This document shows positions 42,032 to 51,659 of a DNA stretch of 64,000 nt, piece after piece (the stretch's first letter is position 1; each line of letters starts with the position of its first letter). The stretch lies in assembly GCF_003852545.1 (NCBI RefSeq), contig NZ_QAJR01000026.1:1-64000 (forward strand), read 5' to 3'. This DNA comes from Acidovorax sp. FJL06. GTDB taxonomy: Bacteria > Pseudomonadota > Gammaproteobacteria > Burkholderiales > Burkholderiaceae_C. Below the pieces are notes generated by a model. It was not told where the DNA came from. It saw only the letters and a program-made list of their open reading frames with translations, and made no database searches. The position numbers and the translations under genes were made by a program.

Positions 42032-43512
42032 GATGAACAGCTGATCTCGATGGAAGACGCCCAGTCGGGCGGGAAGGCGGCGTAGGCATCGTGCCCCGGG
42101 TGCTCGTCGAACGGGCGCTCCAGCAGCCGCTGCAAGGTGTGGAGTTCGCTGAAGTCGCCCAATTTCGCCGCCCGGATGGCCTGCTCGCCCAGGTGGTTGC
42201 GCAGCACGAACTTGGGGTTGGTTTTGAGCATCAAATCGGCCGCAAGCGCCCTGTCATCCAGCGCAAGCAGCTCTGAATAGGATAGCAACCAGGCGTCGAA
42301 GGCATCACGGTCGGCGAACAGGTCGCGCACCGGTTCGAAGTCGCTGCTGCCCACGGCGTGCGAGAGCCGGCGCCAGAAGATCGTGTAGTCCACGCCATTC
42401 TTGGCCAGGAGCAGCAAGATGCCGTCTATCAATGCCGCATCCTGCTCGCGCACGGTGGCCAGGCCCAGCTTGGCGCGCATGCGGGCCATGAATGCTTCGG
42501 GAAACACGGCTTTGTAGGATTCCAGGGCCGCCTTGGCCAGTTCCTCGTCGCCGATCAGCGGCAGCAGCGCCTGCGCCAGGCAGAACAGATTCCAGTACGC
42601 CACGTTGGGTTGGCGGTTGTAGGCATAGCGGCCCTGCGTGTCGCTGTGGTTGCACACATGGCCGGGCACGAAGGCATCCAGGAACTGGAACGGGCCATAG
42701 TCGATCGTGAGGCCCAGGATGCTCATGTTGTCGGTGTTCATCACCCCATGGCAAAAACCCACGGCCTGCCACTGGGCCATGAGGCGCGCGGTGCGCTCGC
42801 TCACCGCCTGCAGCAGGGCGGCATAGGCATTGCCGCCGAAGTCCGGGGTGCCCCGGCATTCGGGGTAATAGCGGTCGATGACGTAGTCGGCCAGCGTTTG
42901 CAGCGGGGTTTCCTGGCCGTTGGCGGCAAAGTGCTCGAAATGCCCGAAGCGCACGAAGCTGGGCGCCACGCGTGTGACCACGGCGGCGGTCTCGACTTCT
43001 TCGCGCCGCACCGGGGCGGGCGAGCCGGTGATGCACAGCGCCCGCGATGTGGGAATGCCCAGGCCGTGCATGGCCTCGCTGCACAGGAACTCGCGGATGC
43101 TGGAGCGCAGCACCGCGCGGCCGTCCCCCATGCGGGAGTAGGGCGTGCGGCCCGCGCCCTTGAGCTGGATTTCGTGGCCGCTGGCCGTCTCGCCGAGCAG
43201 GATGGCCCTACCGTCGCCCAACTGCCCGGCCCAGATGCCAAACTGGTGGCCGCTGTACACGCTGGCCAAGGGGCGCGAGCCCGCCAGCAGCGTGTTGCCG
43301 GTGAAGGCCTGCAGCGCTTCGTTGCTGCCCAGCCAGGCGGTGTCGAGCCCGATCAGGCGCGCCACATCGGGGCTGGTGCCTACCCAGTGGGGGGCGGGCA
43401 GCGGGGTGGGGCGCAGTGCGGTGTAGAAGGCAGGCCCCAGGGCGGCAAAACCGTGGTTCCAGTCCAGGCCCAGGTCGGTGGTGGTCTCGCTGTGGTCGGC
43501 GCTCGGGTTCAT
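42028..43512 (-). CDS. selO: Protein adenylyltransferase SelO (YdiU family)
   Basis: The protein is about 494 residues from [15 protein letters not shown], where GGAG precedes the ATG; ATG 43524 is an alternative. SelO is a pseudokinase-fold enzyme that transfers AMP to Ser/Thr/Tyr of redox proteins. Conserved parts are [27 protein letters not shown]-like [35 protein letters not shown] and [11 protein letters not shown] (metal site). The C-terminus [13 protein letters not shown] has Cys in the place of the selenocysteine found in some homologues. Residues about 408-428 are encoded by a repeat A-like sequence. Coupling to msrB fits a role in oxidative stress. Confidence 0.94.
   Translation of the reverse strand: MNPSADHSETTTDLGLDWNHGFAALGPAFYTALRPTPLPAPHWVGTSPDVARLIGLDTAWLGSNEALQAFTGNTLLAGSRPLASVYSGHQFGIWAGQLGDGRAILLGETASGHEIQLKGAGRTPYSRMGDGRAVLRSSIREFLCSEAMHGLGIPTSRALCITGSPAPVRREEVETAAVVTRVAPSFVRFGHFEHFAANGQETPLQTLADYVIDRYYPECRGTPDFGGNAYAALLQAVSERTARLMAQWQAVGFCHGVMNTDNMSILGLTIDYGPFQFLDAFVPGHVCNHSDTQGRYAYNRQPNVAYWNLFCLAQALLPLIGDEELAKAALESYKAVFPEAFMARMRAKLGLATVREQDAALIDGILLLLAKNGVDYTIFWRRLSHAVGSSDFEPVRDLFADRDAFDAWLLSYSELLALDDRALAADLMLKTNPKFVLRNHLGEQAIRAAKLGDFSELHTLQRLLERPFDEHPGHDAYAAFPPDWASSIEISCSS
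42230..42290 (+). repeat. Repeat A copy inside selO
   Basis: This 61-bp stretch aligns without gaps to the intergenic copy at 25265-25325, with more than half of the positions identical by eye. Shared blocks are GGCCGC, GCGC, AGCAGCT and ATAGCA. It is read in frame on the minus strand as part of SelO ([20 protein letters not shown]), between the kinase-like core and the conserved [10 protein letters not shown] block. Confidence 0.65.
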
Positions 43513-43598
43513 GGCTCCATTCATGGCGGTGATTGTCTCGCACCGCCGATGGCCCGAAGCGGGCAGGGCCATATGGCCTGGTCAGGTTCTCCAGGCTC

Positions 43599-44639
43599 TC
43601 AAGGCGCGGCTTCGGACTCCGCCTGCAGCAGCACCTGGGCGCGGTACTGGCCGGGCGGCATGCCAAACCAGCGCTTGCAGGCGCGGAACAGGTTGCTCTG
43701 GTCGGAAAAACCCAGCAGATCGGCAATCTCGGCCAGGCTGCGGCGTTCGTCGCTCAGGTGCTGGCGCGCGAGTTCGCGGCGGGTGTCGTCCAGCAGCTGC
43801 TGGTAGCTCACCGACTCGGCCTGCAGGCGCCGCTGCAGGGTGCGGTCGGTCAGGTGCAGGCGCACGGCGATGTCCTCGCGCCGGGGTTCGCCCAGGTGCA
43901 GCACGCGGGCGATTTCGGTGCGCACCCGGGTGCTGGCCAGGGTCTGGCCGAGCTGGCCCAGCTCCGTCTCGACCAGCCGCTCGTGCAGGGCCCACAGGCT
44001 GGGGTTGTGGGTGGGGATGGGGGCCAGCAGGTCGGCCTCCGACAGCAGGAAGCGGTTGGCGGGCTGGCCAAAACGCGGCAACACGCCGAAGGCTGCACGG
44101 TAGCGGCTGTCTTCGGCAGGCGGCGGCGTGATGAACTCCACGGCCAAAGGCACCGGCTCGCGCCGGGTGAGCCAGCCGCACAGCATGAACAGGGTCAGTA
44201 CCGCGAATTCGACGCGCTGGCGCGGGATGGGCCGGGTGGCTCCGATGTGGCTGATTGCCAGCCAGTAGCCTTGGCCGCGCGGGTCGCGCTTCATCTCAAA
44301 GGTGGTGGCGTCCGAGATCAGCGCCATCTGCCGCTGCAGGTGCTCGAAGCCCACCAGCAGGTTGGGGCCGGAGGCCAGCGCGTAGCCCACCAGGTCCACG
44401 TTGCCGTAGCGCGCCGCCAGGTCCCGCTCCAGGCCCAGGCCCGGGCGGCCGTAGCGGGCCGCTGCGGCCTCCCACAGCCGGCTCACGCGGTCCACGTCCA
44501 CACGGGTCTGGGGCTGCTGCTGCAGGGCCGGCAGGTCGATGCCGGCTTCGGTGCACAGTTCGGCCGCCGGCAGGCCTTCTGCCGTGAACATGTCGGCGAT
44601 GCCACGCACCCACGCGGCGGAACTGGTGCGCTGTGTCAT
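43599..44639 (-). CDS. AraC-family transcriptional regulator
   Basis: This 346-residue regulator has an N-terminal arabinose-binding-like domain (about residues 20-210; LWEAAAARYGRPGLGLERDL and GLGLE-type core). The C-terminal double helix-turn-helix contains VRLHLTDRTLQRRLQAE and LAEIADLLGFSDQSNLFRAC, ending KRWFGMPPGQYR. This type (OruR/ArgR-like) often controls an adjacent catabolic gene. The divergent carboxylesterase gene starts 195 bases away, with two TCGCTGAGGT direct repeats in between. Confidence 0.9.
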   Translation of the reverse strand: MTQRTSSAAWVRGIADMFTAEGLPAAELCTEAGIDLPALQQQPQTRVDVDRVSRLWEAAAARYGRPGLGLERDLAARYGNVDLVGYALASGPNLLVGFEHLQRQMALISDATTFEMKRDPRGQGYWLAISHIGATRPIPRQRVEFAVLTLFMLCGWLTRREPVPLAVEFITPPPAEDSRYRAAFGVLPRFGQPANRFLLSEADLLAPIPTHNPSLWALHERLVETELGQLGQTLASTRVRTEIARVLHLGEPRREDIAVRLHLTDRTLQRRLQAESVSYQQLLDDTRRELARQHLSDERRSLAEIADLLGFSDQSNLFRACKRWFGMPPGQYRAQVLLQAESEAAP

Positions 44640-44752
44640 GGGCGGTTCATGGGCAGGCAGCCTGCTCAGGGTTAACGCGAGGGTGGTGTTCTGAAGTCAC
44701 TGTTTTGGCGCGGTTGCGATAGTGGGCCGGCGGCGATGCATTCGCACAATCG

Positions 44753-44797
44753 TCGCTGAGGTCAGGCCCTGCCGCAAGTGTGACGCTTCGCTGAGGT
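44753..44797 (+). promoter_or_regulatory. Direct repeat TCGCTGAGGT x2 between araC-type and esterase genes
   Basis: Identical 10-mers at 44753 and 44788 lie in the same orientation, 35 bases apart, in the divergent gap 37-81 bases before the esterase ATG. AraC-family proteins usually bind direct repeats, so the adjacent regulator is the natural candidate. The assignment is inferred from position. Confidence 0.4.
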
Positions 44798-44833
44798 TTG
44801 CCCCATTCCTAAAAACCCCAAAGGAGACAAGAC

Positions 44834-46540
44834 ATGATCGATTTGCGCAAGCGTGTGCCATGGCTGGGGGCGGTGGTGTCCGTGCTGGCCCTGGCCGGTT
44901 GTGGTGGTGGTTCGGGCTCGGCACCCGAGGTGCGCGAAACGGTGTACGGCACCGTGCGTGGCGTGGACGACAGCGCCGTCACCGGCACCTATGCCTGGAA
45001 GGGCCTGCCTTTCGCCAAGCCGCCCGTGGGGGATCTGCGCTGGCAGCCGCCTGCCGAACCCGCCGCCTGGACTGGCGAGCGCAGCGCCACGCGTTTTGGC
45101 AATGCCTGCCTGCAGATGGGGCGCCTGTACGGGCCTGGGGCCAACAACCGCTTTGACGACACCATCGGCCAGACCCTGGGCACGCCCGTGGGCGACGAGG
45201 ATTGCCTGACGCTGAACATCTGGCGCCCGGCGACCAACCAGGACAACCTGCCGGTGCTGTTGTTCCTGCATGGCGGCAGCGCCATCTCGGGCTACACGGC
45301 CGACCCGGTGTACGACGGCGCGGCCCTGGCACGCACGGCCAATGCCGTGGTGGTCACGGCCAACTACCGGCTCGATGTGCTGGGCTTCCTCCAGCTGCCG
45401 CAACTGCACAGTGGCAGCCAGGCGTACACGGGCAACTATGCGCTGCTGGACAACGTGCAGGCGCTGACCTTCATCCAGCGCAACATCGCCAAGTTTGGCG
45501 GCAACGCGGGCAATGTGACGCTGATGGGGCAGTCGGCGGGCGCGATCAACGCGCTGGCGCTGCTCACCGCGCCCCAGGCCGCAGGCCTGTTCCACAAGAT
45601 CGTGCCCATCAGCGGGGGCATCTCGCTGGCCAGCAACCTGCCGGCAGGATCCATTCCCACGCTCAATCCGGCGGCGAAGTATGCGGCCCAGTCAGGGGCC
45701 TTGCTGGCCGCACTGGCGCTGGCCGATGGCCTGGCGCCCGATGCGGCCGCCGCTGCCACGTTGGTGGCGGGCTGGACGCCTGCGCAAACCGCCAGCTACC
45801 TGCGCGGCAAGGACGGCCGTGTGGTGCTGCAGACGGTGCTGCAAAAGGGCCTCACGGGGTCGGGGCCGATTCCCGACGGTGTGGTGGTGCCGGCCAACCC
45901 CATTGCAGAGATGGCTGCGGGCCGCTACCACAAGGTGCCCGTGCTGTCGGGCTACACCCTGGACGAGGCCAAGCTCTTCGCGCCCTTCCTTGCGCTGCTG
46001 GGCGGCAAGCCGGGCCTGAAGATCAGCGATGCGGAGCGCTTTGCGATGACGCAGGGTTTCAACCCCGACGCCCCGACCACGCTCTCGGTGGCGGACATCA
46101 TTGACCCTTCGTACCTGCCGGTCACGGCGCCATCAACGGGCTACAACGCCCGCATGAAGCTGCTGGGCAGCGTGTTCTTTGAACCCAGCCGCGACAACCT
46201 GCTGGGCACGCTGCGCACCCAGCAAGCCAGCGTGTGGAGCTACCAGTTCAACTGGGCCCAGCAGCCTGCGCCCTGGGCGGATGTGTATGGCGCGGCCCAT
46301 GGCTTTGACCTGCCCTTTGTCTTTGGCAACTTCGGCCCATCGTTGCTGGCCAAGGCCGCCAACAGCATGGCCAACCAGCCGGGGCGCCTGGCGCTCTCAG
46401 CCGTGATGATGGACAGCCTGCGCGCCTTCGTGCACACCGGCAACCCCAACCACGCTGGCCTGGGCCAGGAGTGGCAGCCCTGGCCGCGCAAATTTATCTT
46501 CGATGCGGACCAGAAGGCCACGCGCCTGAGCGTTCAGTGA
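44834..46540 (+). CDS. Type B carboxylesterase, probable lipoprotein
   Basis: This 568-residue alpha/beta hydrolase has an N-terminal signal ending in the lipobox LALAGC, followed by a Gly/Ser-rich linker (GGGSGSAPE). It is therefore probably anchored to the envelope. The nucleophile elbow is GQSAGA (NVTLMGQSAGAIN). The oxyanion motif LLFLHGGSA and the early EDCLTLNIWRP block are typical of the family. The catalytic acid and His are expected in the last third (HGFDLPFVFGN). AAGGAG lies about nine bases before the ATG. The substrate is unknown; an AraC-type regulator lies divergently. Confidence 0.9.
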   Translation: MIDLRKRVPWLGAVVSVLALAGCGGGSGSAPEVRETVYGTVRGVDDSAVTGTYAWKGLPFAKPPVGDLRWQPPAEPAAWTGERSATRFGNACLQMGRLYGPGANNRFDDTIGQTLGTPVGDEDCLTLNIWRPATNQDNLPVLLFLHGGSAISGYTADPVYDGAALARTANAVVVTANYRLDVLGFLQLPQLHSGSQAYTGNYALLDNVQALTFIQRNIAKFGGNAGNVTLMGQSAGAINALALLTAPQAAGLFHKIVPISGGISLASNLPAGSIPTLNPAAKYAAQSGALLAALALADGLAPDAAAAATLVAGWTPAQTASYLRGKDGRVVLQTVLQKGLTGSGPIPDGVVVPANPIAEMAAGRYHKVPVLSGYTLDEAKLFAPFLALLGGKPGLKISDAERFAMTQGFNPDAPTTLSVADIIDPSYLPVTAPSTGYNARMKLLGSVFFEPSRDNLLGTLRTQQASVWSYQFNWAQQPAPWADVYGAAHGFDLPFVFGNFGPSLLAKAANSMANQPGRLALSAVMMDSLRAFVHTGNPNHAGLGQEWQPWPRKFIFDADQKATRLSVQ

Positions 46541-46574
46541 AGACCCAGCGCCTGATGCAGTTTCCCATGTCCGT

Positions 46575-47261
46575 TCATGCTGCAGCCGTGGCCGTGAGGT
46601 ATGCACCCAGCGCCTCGTCGTCCACGATGGCCACCTTGCCAAAATCCAGCGACACGATGCCCAGCTCTTCCAGCGTGCGCAGCACGCGGTTCACCGTCTG
46701 GCGCGACAGGCCCACCAACTGGCCCAGCTCGTCCTGCGTGAGGTTGAGCCGGCGCGTGCTGCGCCAGAACAGGCGGCTCAGGTACAACGCCACGCGGTGC
46801 TCGGTGGACTGCGTGCGGCCGGCCTCGATGATGGTCATGGCCTGGCCCAGGCGCATGTTCAGGTGCAGCACCAGGAACTGGTTGAACGCCAGGCTGCTGT
46901 CGCGCAGCGTGGCAAACAGTGGCAGGGGCAGGCACAGCAGCGTGGTGGGCCGCAGCGCCACCACGTGGTATTTGCGGGGCTCGGGCTTCATGGCGGAGCC
47001 CTCGCCAAACCACTCGCCGTCGGGCACGCCGATGAAGGCCGAAGACCGGCCCTTGCTGGCCGGGCTTTGCAGCATCACCAGGCCCGACAGCACCGCATGC
47101 CAGCCCTGCACCGCACTGCCCGCCGGCATCATGATTTCGCCCTTGTCGCCCTGCACGGCAAACACCTCGCCGCGCAGGCGCTCCTGCAGTACCGCGGGCA
47201 CGCTGGCAAACCAGGGCTGGGTTTCGATGAAACGCTGGGCAGTGGGCGCAAAGCAGTGCAT
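46575..47261 (-). CDS. Crp/Fnr-family transcriptional regulator
   Basis: This 228-residue regulator starts MHCFAPTAQRFIETQPWFAS; the frame is open further upstream without family sequence. It has a cyclic-nucleotide-binding-like domain (about residues 20-135) with DGEWFGEGSAMK. The winged helix-turn-helix is LTQDELGQLVGLSRQTVNRVLRTL (key part LVGLSRQTVNRVL). It has no Cys cluster, so it is not an oxygen-sensing FNR. Cyclic-nucleotide contact residues are incomplete by eye. It is divergent from the acyl-CoA ligase gene 227 bases away and may regulate it. Confidence 0.88.
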   Translation of the reverse strand: MHCFAPTAQRFIETQPWFASVPAVLQERLRGEVFAVQGDKGEIMMPAGSAVQGWHAVLSGLVMLQSPASKGRSSAFIGVPDGEWFGEGSAMKPEPRKYHVVALRPTTLLCLPLPLFATLRDSSLAFNQFLVLHLNMRLGQAMTIIEAGRTQSTEHRVALYLSRLFWRSTRRLNLTQDELGQLVGLSRQTVNRVLRTLEELGIVSLDFGKVAIVDDEALGAYLTATAAA

Positions 47262-47488
47262 GCGCCGGATTGTCGCTGCATTGGCCGGGGCCATGCAGGG
47301 TAATCCCTGTGCGTTTGTCAACGGGACGACAGGTGTTGGCAAGCGCCGAGGCCGGGCGCACACTGCCATGCTGTGGATGGCGCGCGAGGTGTCTGCCGGG
47401 GCGTCCGGCCACGGCCCGCGTGACACCGGTGCGGCCCCTGCCGCGCTACGATGATCTTTCCCTTCACTACAACATTCAAGGAGCACCC

Positions 47489-49132
47489 ATGTTGGGCCTG
47501 ATGCAAAGTCAACCGTTGCTGATCTCGTCGCTGATCGAGTTCGCCGAACGCCACCATGGCGACGCCGAAATCGTGTCGCGCCGGGTAGAGGGTGACATTC
47601 ATCGCTACACCTACCGCGACCTGGCGGCGCGCGCGCGCTGCCTGGCCAACGCGCTGGACGATCTGCAGCTGCAGTTCAGCGACCGCGTGGCCACGCTGGC
47701 CTGGAACGGTTATCGCCACATGGAGATGTACTTCGGCGTCTCCGGCTCGGGCCGCGTGCTGCACACCGTCAACCCGCGCCTGCACCCAGACCAGATCGCA
47801 TGGATCGTCAACCACGCCGAAGACCAGGTGCTGTGCTTCGACCTCAGCTTTCTGCCCCTGGTGCAGGCCGTGCACGCCAAGTGCCCCACCGTGAAGAAGT
47901 GGGTGGCCCTGTGCGATGCCGACAGGCTGCCGGCAGATTCCGGCATTCCGGGCCTGTCGAGCTACGAGGACTGGATCGGCGCGCAATCGGCCGACTACGC
48001 CTGGCCCGAGTTCGACGAGAACTCCGCTTCGAGCATGTGCTACACCAGCGGCACCACGGGCAACCCCAAGGCGGCGCTGTACAGCCACCGCTCGACCACG
48101 CTGCATGCCTATGCCGCCGCGCTGCCGGACGTGATGTGCCTGTCGGCCCGCGACTCCGTGCTGCCCGTGGTGCCGATGTTCCACGTCAACGCCTGGGGCA
48201 TTCCGTACTCGGCCGCGCTCACGGGCTGCAAGCTGGTGTTCCCAGGCCCGGCCATGGACGGCAAATCCATCTACGAACTCATCGAGGCCGAGAAGGTCAC
48301 CTACGCCGCAGGCGTGCCCACCGTGTGGCAGATGATGCTGGGCCACATGAAGCCTGCGGGCCTGAAATTCTCCACGCTCAAGCGCACGGTGATTGGCGGT
48401 TCGGCCTGCCCGCCGGCCATGATCCATGCCTTCAAGGAAGACTACGGCGTGGAAGTTCTGCACGCCTGGGGCATGACCGAGATGAGCCCGCTGGGCACGC
48501 TGTGCACGCTCAAGAACAAGCACCTGGCCATGCCCAAGGACGAGCAGATGAAGGTCCTGCTCAAGCAGGGCCGCGCGATCTACGGCGTGGACATGAAGAT
48601 CGTCGGCGGCGACGGTGAGGAGCTGCCCTGGGATGGCAAGACCTATGGCGACCTGCTGGTCAAGGGGCCGTGGATCGTGGACAGCTACTTCAAGGGCGAG
48701 GGTGGCCATCCACTCGTCAAGGACAAGCAAGGTCGGGGCTGGTTCCCCACGGGCGACGTGGCCACCATCGATGCCGACGGCTTCATGCAGATCACCGACC
48801 GCAGCAAGGACGTGATCAAGTCGGGCGGCGAGTGGATCAGCTCCATTGATATCGAAAACATTGCGATGGCCCATCCCGCCATTGCCATGGCGGCGTGTGT
48901 GGGTATGCCGCACCCCAAGTGGGACGAGCGCCCCATCGTGGCCGTGGTCAAGCGCCCCGGCTCCGAAGTCACGCGCGAGGAGCTGCTGGCGTTCTACGAG
49001 GGCAAGACCGCCAAGTGGCAGATCCCCGATGACGTGGTGTTTGTCGATGCCATTCCACTGGGGGCCACCGGCAAGATGCTCAAGACAAAACTGCGCGAGC
49101 AGCTCAAGGATTACAAGCTTCCGGGCTTGTGA
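47489..49132 (+). CDS. AMP-forming acyl-CoA ligase (AlkK-like, medium/long-chain type)
   Basis: This 547-residue adenylate-forming enzyme activates a carboxylic acid to its CoA thioester. Key motifs are the P-loop [18 protein letters not shown], the A5 block [13 protein letters not shown], the hinge region [28 protein letters not shown] and the catalytic C-terminal Lys in [19 protein letters not shown] lies six bases before the ATG. The nearest well-known relatives are AlkK-type medium-chain ligases. With the Liv-type importer behind it and beta-oxidation genes further on, it may act on an imported carboxylate. Confidence 0.93.
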   Translation: MLGLMQSQPLLISSLIEFAERHHGDAEIVSRRVEGDIHRYTYRDLAARARCLANALDDLQLQFSDRVATLAWNGYRHMEMYFGVSGSGRVLHTVNPRLHPDQIAWIVNHAEDQVLCFDLSFLPLVQAVHAKCPTVKKWVALCDADRLPADSGIPGLSSYEDWIGAQSADYAWPEFDENSASSMCYTSGTTGNPKAALYSHRSTTLHAYAAALPDVMCLSARDSVLPVVPMFHVNAWGIPYSAALTGCKLVFPGPAMDGKSIYELIEAEKVTYAAGVPTVWQMMLGHMKPAGLKFSTLKRTVIGGSACPPAMIHAFKEDYGVEVLHAWGMTEMSPLGTLCTLKNKHLAMPKDEQMKVLLKQGRAIYGVDMKIVGGDGEELPWDGKTYGDLLVKGPWIVDSYFKGEGGHPLVKDKQGRGWFPTGDVATIDADGFMQITDRSKDVIKSGGEWISSIDIENIAMAHPAIAMAACVGMPHPKWDERPIVAVVKRPGSEVTREELLAFYEGKTAKWQIPDDVVFVDAIPLGATGKMLKTKLREQLKDYKLPGL

Positions 49133-49181
49133 AAGCTGCGTCCTCGGCCTCGCCAGTCCTCTTGATGGCCCTTGCGGTTGT

Positions 49182-49290
49182 CGAAACTGGCGCGGCCCAG
49201 GCCAGTGCACCCGTGGAGCTGGCTTTGCCAGGCCACCGGGTGCGTCTCCCTCCCGAAGGAGAGGGGGAAGGCGCGCAGCGCCACAGGGGG
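49182..49290 (-). repeat. Dispersed repeat B, copy 1 (minus orientation)
   Basis: Read on the minus strand it begins CCCCCTGTGGCG and has GCGCCTTCCCCC, then GGGAGACGC. It ends with CACTGGCCTGGGCCGCGCCA then GTTTCG. The copy at 54471 shares the same blocks in the same order. It lies between the acyl-CoA ligase and the third Liv-type operon. Together the two copies frame that operon in inverted orientation. Confidence 0.75.
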
Positions 49291-49398
49291 TGACACCCAG
49301 TCCAGTCACGTGTGCGACGCTGGTAGGGGCAATCCCTGAGCATCGCTTTGTTGCAACGCGGTACGCTGCGTTGTGTCGATTCACTAGGAGACAAAACC

Positions 49399-50631
49399 AT
49401 GAAATTTGCTATTAAGGCTGTAGCAGCCTCGGTAATTCTGGCAAGCGCTGGCGGGGCGTTCGCTCAAAAGGGCGAAACAGTGAAGATCGCTTGGCTGGAC
49501 CCGCTGTCGGGCCTGATGGCAGCCGTCGGAACGAACCAGCTCAAGAGCTTCCAGTTCATCTCCGAAGAGTTCAACAAGAAGAACGCCGCAGGGGTCAAAT
49601 TCGAGATCATCGGCATCGACAACAAGCTCAGCCCGCAAGAGACCACCAGCGCCCTGCGCTCGGCCATGGACCAGGGCGCGCGCTATGTGGTGCAGGGCAA
49701 TGGATCGGGCCCCGCGCTCGCTATCATGGACGCGCTGGAAAAGCACAACGCGCGCAACCCCGGCAAGGAAGTCCTGTTCCTGAACTACGCCGCGGTGGAT
49801 CCCGACCTCACCAACAGCAAGTGCAGCTACTGGCATTTCCGCCTGGACGCAGACACCTCCATGAAGATGGAAGCGCTGACGACCTACATGAAGGATTTGC
49901 CCGAGGTCAAGAAGGTCTACCTGATCAACCAGAACTACTCGCACGGCCACCAGGTCTCGAAGTTCGCCAAGGAAATGATGCAGCGCAAGCGCCCCGACGT
50001 GCAGTTCGTCGGCGACGACCTGCACCCCCTGGCCCAGGTGCGCGACTTTGCCCCCTACATCGCCAAGATCAAGGCCTCGGGTGCCGACAGCGTGATCACC
50101 GGCAACTGGGGCTCTGACCTCGCACTGCTCATCAAGGCTGCCAACGATGCGGGCCTGAACAACGTCAACTTCTACACCTACTACGGCTCCGTCACCGGCA
50201 GCCCCACGGCCATGGGCGCAGCCGCTGCGGGCCGCGTGTACATGGTGGCCTATGCCCACATCAACCTGCCGGGCGAGCTCAACAAGATCGTGGTGGACTA
50301 CAAGAAGAAGTTCAACGACGACATGTACACGGGCTCGGTCTACCACGCGTTCACGATGCTGTCGGAAGGCTTTGCCAAGGCCAAGTCCACTGACCCCGTC
50401 AAGGTGGCTGCAGTGTTCGAAGGCATGAAGTTCAAGAGCTTCAATGGCGAGGTCGAGATGCGCAAGACCGACCACCAGCTGCAGCAGGGCCTGTTCATCT
50501 CCAAGTGGGAAAAGGCGGGCGGCAAGTACCCCATCGATTCCGAAAACACCGGCTACACCTTCGTGCCCGTGAAGTACTACGAGCCCTATGTGGCCAGCAC
50601 GCCCACGTCGTGCCAGATGAAGCGCCCGTAA
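49399..50631 (+). CDS. ABC transporter substrate-binding protein, Liv/amide type (cluster 3)
   Basis: This 410-residue periplasmic protein has a signal peptide (MKFAIKAVAASVILASAGGA, cleavage after FAQ) and AGGAG about eight bases before the ATG. The mature part opens TVKIAWLDPLSGLMAAVGTN and has YVVQGNGSGPALAIMDALEK, typical of peripla_BP_6. The signal-peptide codons are unusually AT-rich and resemble repeat A. A strong terminator follows, so the binding protein is probably made in excess over the membrane parts. The ligand is unknown. Confidence 0.9.
   Translation: MKFAIKAVAASVILASAGGAFAQKGETVKIAWLDPLSGLMAAVGTNQLKSFQFISEEFNKKNAAGVKFEIIGIDNKLSPQETTSALRSAMDQGARYVVQGNGSGPALAIMDALEKHNARNPGKEVLFLNYAAVDPDLTNSKCSYWHFRLDADTSMKMEALTTYMKDLPEVKKVYLINQNYSHGHQVSKFAKEMMQRKRPDVQFVGDDLHPLAQVRDFAPYIAKIKASGADSVITGNWGSDLALLIKAANDAGLNNVNFYTYYGSVTGSPTAMGAAAAGRVYMVAYAHINLPGELNKIVVDYKKKFNDDMYTGSVYHAFTMLSEGFAKAKSTDPVKVAAVFEGMKFKSFNGEVEMRKTDHQLQQGLFISKWEKAGGKYPIDSENTGYTFVPVKYYEPYVASTPTSCQMKRP
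49403..49463 (-). repeat. Possible repeat A-like sequence in a signal-peptide region
   Basis: TGCTATTAA, GTAGCAGC and CAAGCGCTGGCGG occur in the order and spacing of the reverse complement of the copy at 25265. The codons (GCT ATT AAG, GTA GCA) contrast with the GC-rich usage nearby. Similarity is weaker than for the other copies and may be chance. Confidence 0.3.
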
Positions 50632-50650
50632 GTCCTGCGCGACCGCTTCG

Positions 50651-50679
50651 AGGCCCGACCTGGCTCGGGCCTTTTTTTT
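50651..50679 (+). terminator. Rho-independent terminator between binding protein and permease genes (cluster 3)
   Basis: AGGCCCGA and TCGGGCCT are perfect 8-bp arms around CCTGGC, followed by eight Ts. It lies 20 bases after the binding-protein stop and 23 before the livH-type ATG. Inside the operon it would reduce, not abolish, downstream expression. Confidence 0.9.
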
Positions 50680-50701
50680 ACCCCTGCAGTGAAAAATTCC
50701 A

Positions 50702-51655
50702 ATGAATCCTGAGTTTTTCGTGATCTCTTTGCTGAACGGCGTGAGCTACGGGCTCCTGCTGTTCATGCTGAGTTCCGGCCTTACGCTGATCTTCAGCATG
50801 ATGGGCGTGCTCAACTTCGCGCACACCAGCTTCTACATGCTGGGTGCCTATTTCGCGTTCACCATCTCCGGGGTGGTGGGCTTCTGGCCGGCGCTGGTGC
50901 TGGCACCGCTGGTGGTGTTCGTGCTGGGCGCCGCGTTCGAGCGCTACTGCCTGCGCCGGGTGCACAAGTTCGGCCATGTGCCGGAGCTGCTGGTCACGTT
51001 CGGGCTTTCGTACCTGATCCTCGAAGTGGTGCAGCTGGTGTGGGGCCGCTCCACCGTGCCCTATGGCCTGCCCGAGCAACTGCAGGGGCCTCTGTTCTCG
51101 CTGTATGGCACACAGTTCCCCAAGTCGCGTTCGTTCGTGATGCTGGTGGCACTGCTGATGCTGGTGTCGGTCTGGCTGCTGCTGACGCGCACACGCATTG
51201 GCCTGGTGATCCAGGCGGCCCTCAAGTACCCCGAGATGGTCGAAGCGCTGGGCCACAACGTGCCCCGCGTGTTCATGCTGGTGTTTGGCGGCGGTGCCGC
51301 GCTGGCGGGCCTGGCGGGCGTGATCGGTGGCAACACCTATGTGACCGAGCCTGCAATGGCGGCCTCGGTGGGTTCCATCATCTTCGTGGTGGTGGTGGTG
51401 GGGGGCATGGGGTCGCTGGCGGGCGCCTTCCTGGCATCGCTGCTCATTGGGCTGGTGCAGACCTTTGCTGTGGCGCTGGACTACTCGCTGATCCATGCCT
51501 TCAAGGCTGTGGGCGTGGCGGTCACCGACCAGACCTTTGGCTACCCCTTGCTCAAACTCACGATCTCCCAGGTGGCGCCCATCCTGCCCTACCTGTTCCT
51601 CGTGCTGATCCTGATCTTCCGCCCCAAGGGCCTGCTGGGCACCCGGGAGGATTGA
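50702..51655 (+). CDS. ABC transporter permease, LivH type (cluster 3)
   Basis: This 317-residue permease has about eight membrane helices. It begins MNPEFFVISLLNGVSYGLLL and carries GLTLIFSMMGVLNFAHTSFY and the VVVVGGMGSLAGAFLASLL loop. The region TRIGLVIQAALKYPEMVEAL is the likely ATPase-docking loop. No good ribosome site is obvious (the AAAATTCCA leader follows the terminator). The livM-type gene starts four bases after its stop. Confidence 0.92.
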   Translation: MNPEFFVISLLNGVSYGLLLFMLSSGLTLIFSMMGVLNFAHTSFYMLGAYFAFTISGVVGFWPALVLAPLVVFVLGAAFERYCLRRVHKFGHVPELLVTFGLSYLILEVVQLVWGRSTVPYGLPEQLQGPLFSLYGTQFPKSRSFVMLVALLMLVSVWLLLTRTRIGLVIQAALKYPEMVEALGHNVPRVFMLVFGGGAALAGLAGVIGGNTYVTEPAMAASVGSIIFVVVVVGGMGSLAGAFLASLLIGLVQTFAVALDYSLIHAFKAVGVAVTDQTFGYPLLKLTISQVAPILPYLFLVLILIFRPKGLLGTRED

Positions 51656-51659
51656 TGCC

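Noticed and set aside
47318-49384. Long antisense open frame opposite the acyl-CoA ligase (similar ones lie opposite fadB, hutH and the acyl-CoA dehydrogenase)
   Set aside because: Its translation is His/Gly/Ala-rich low-complexity sequence without domains. The sense strand carries full enzyme motifs. Such frames are a by-product of G/C third-position bias.
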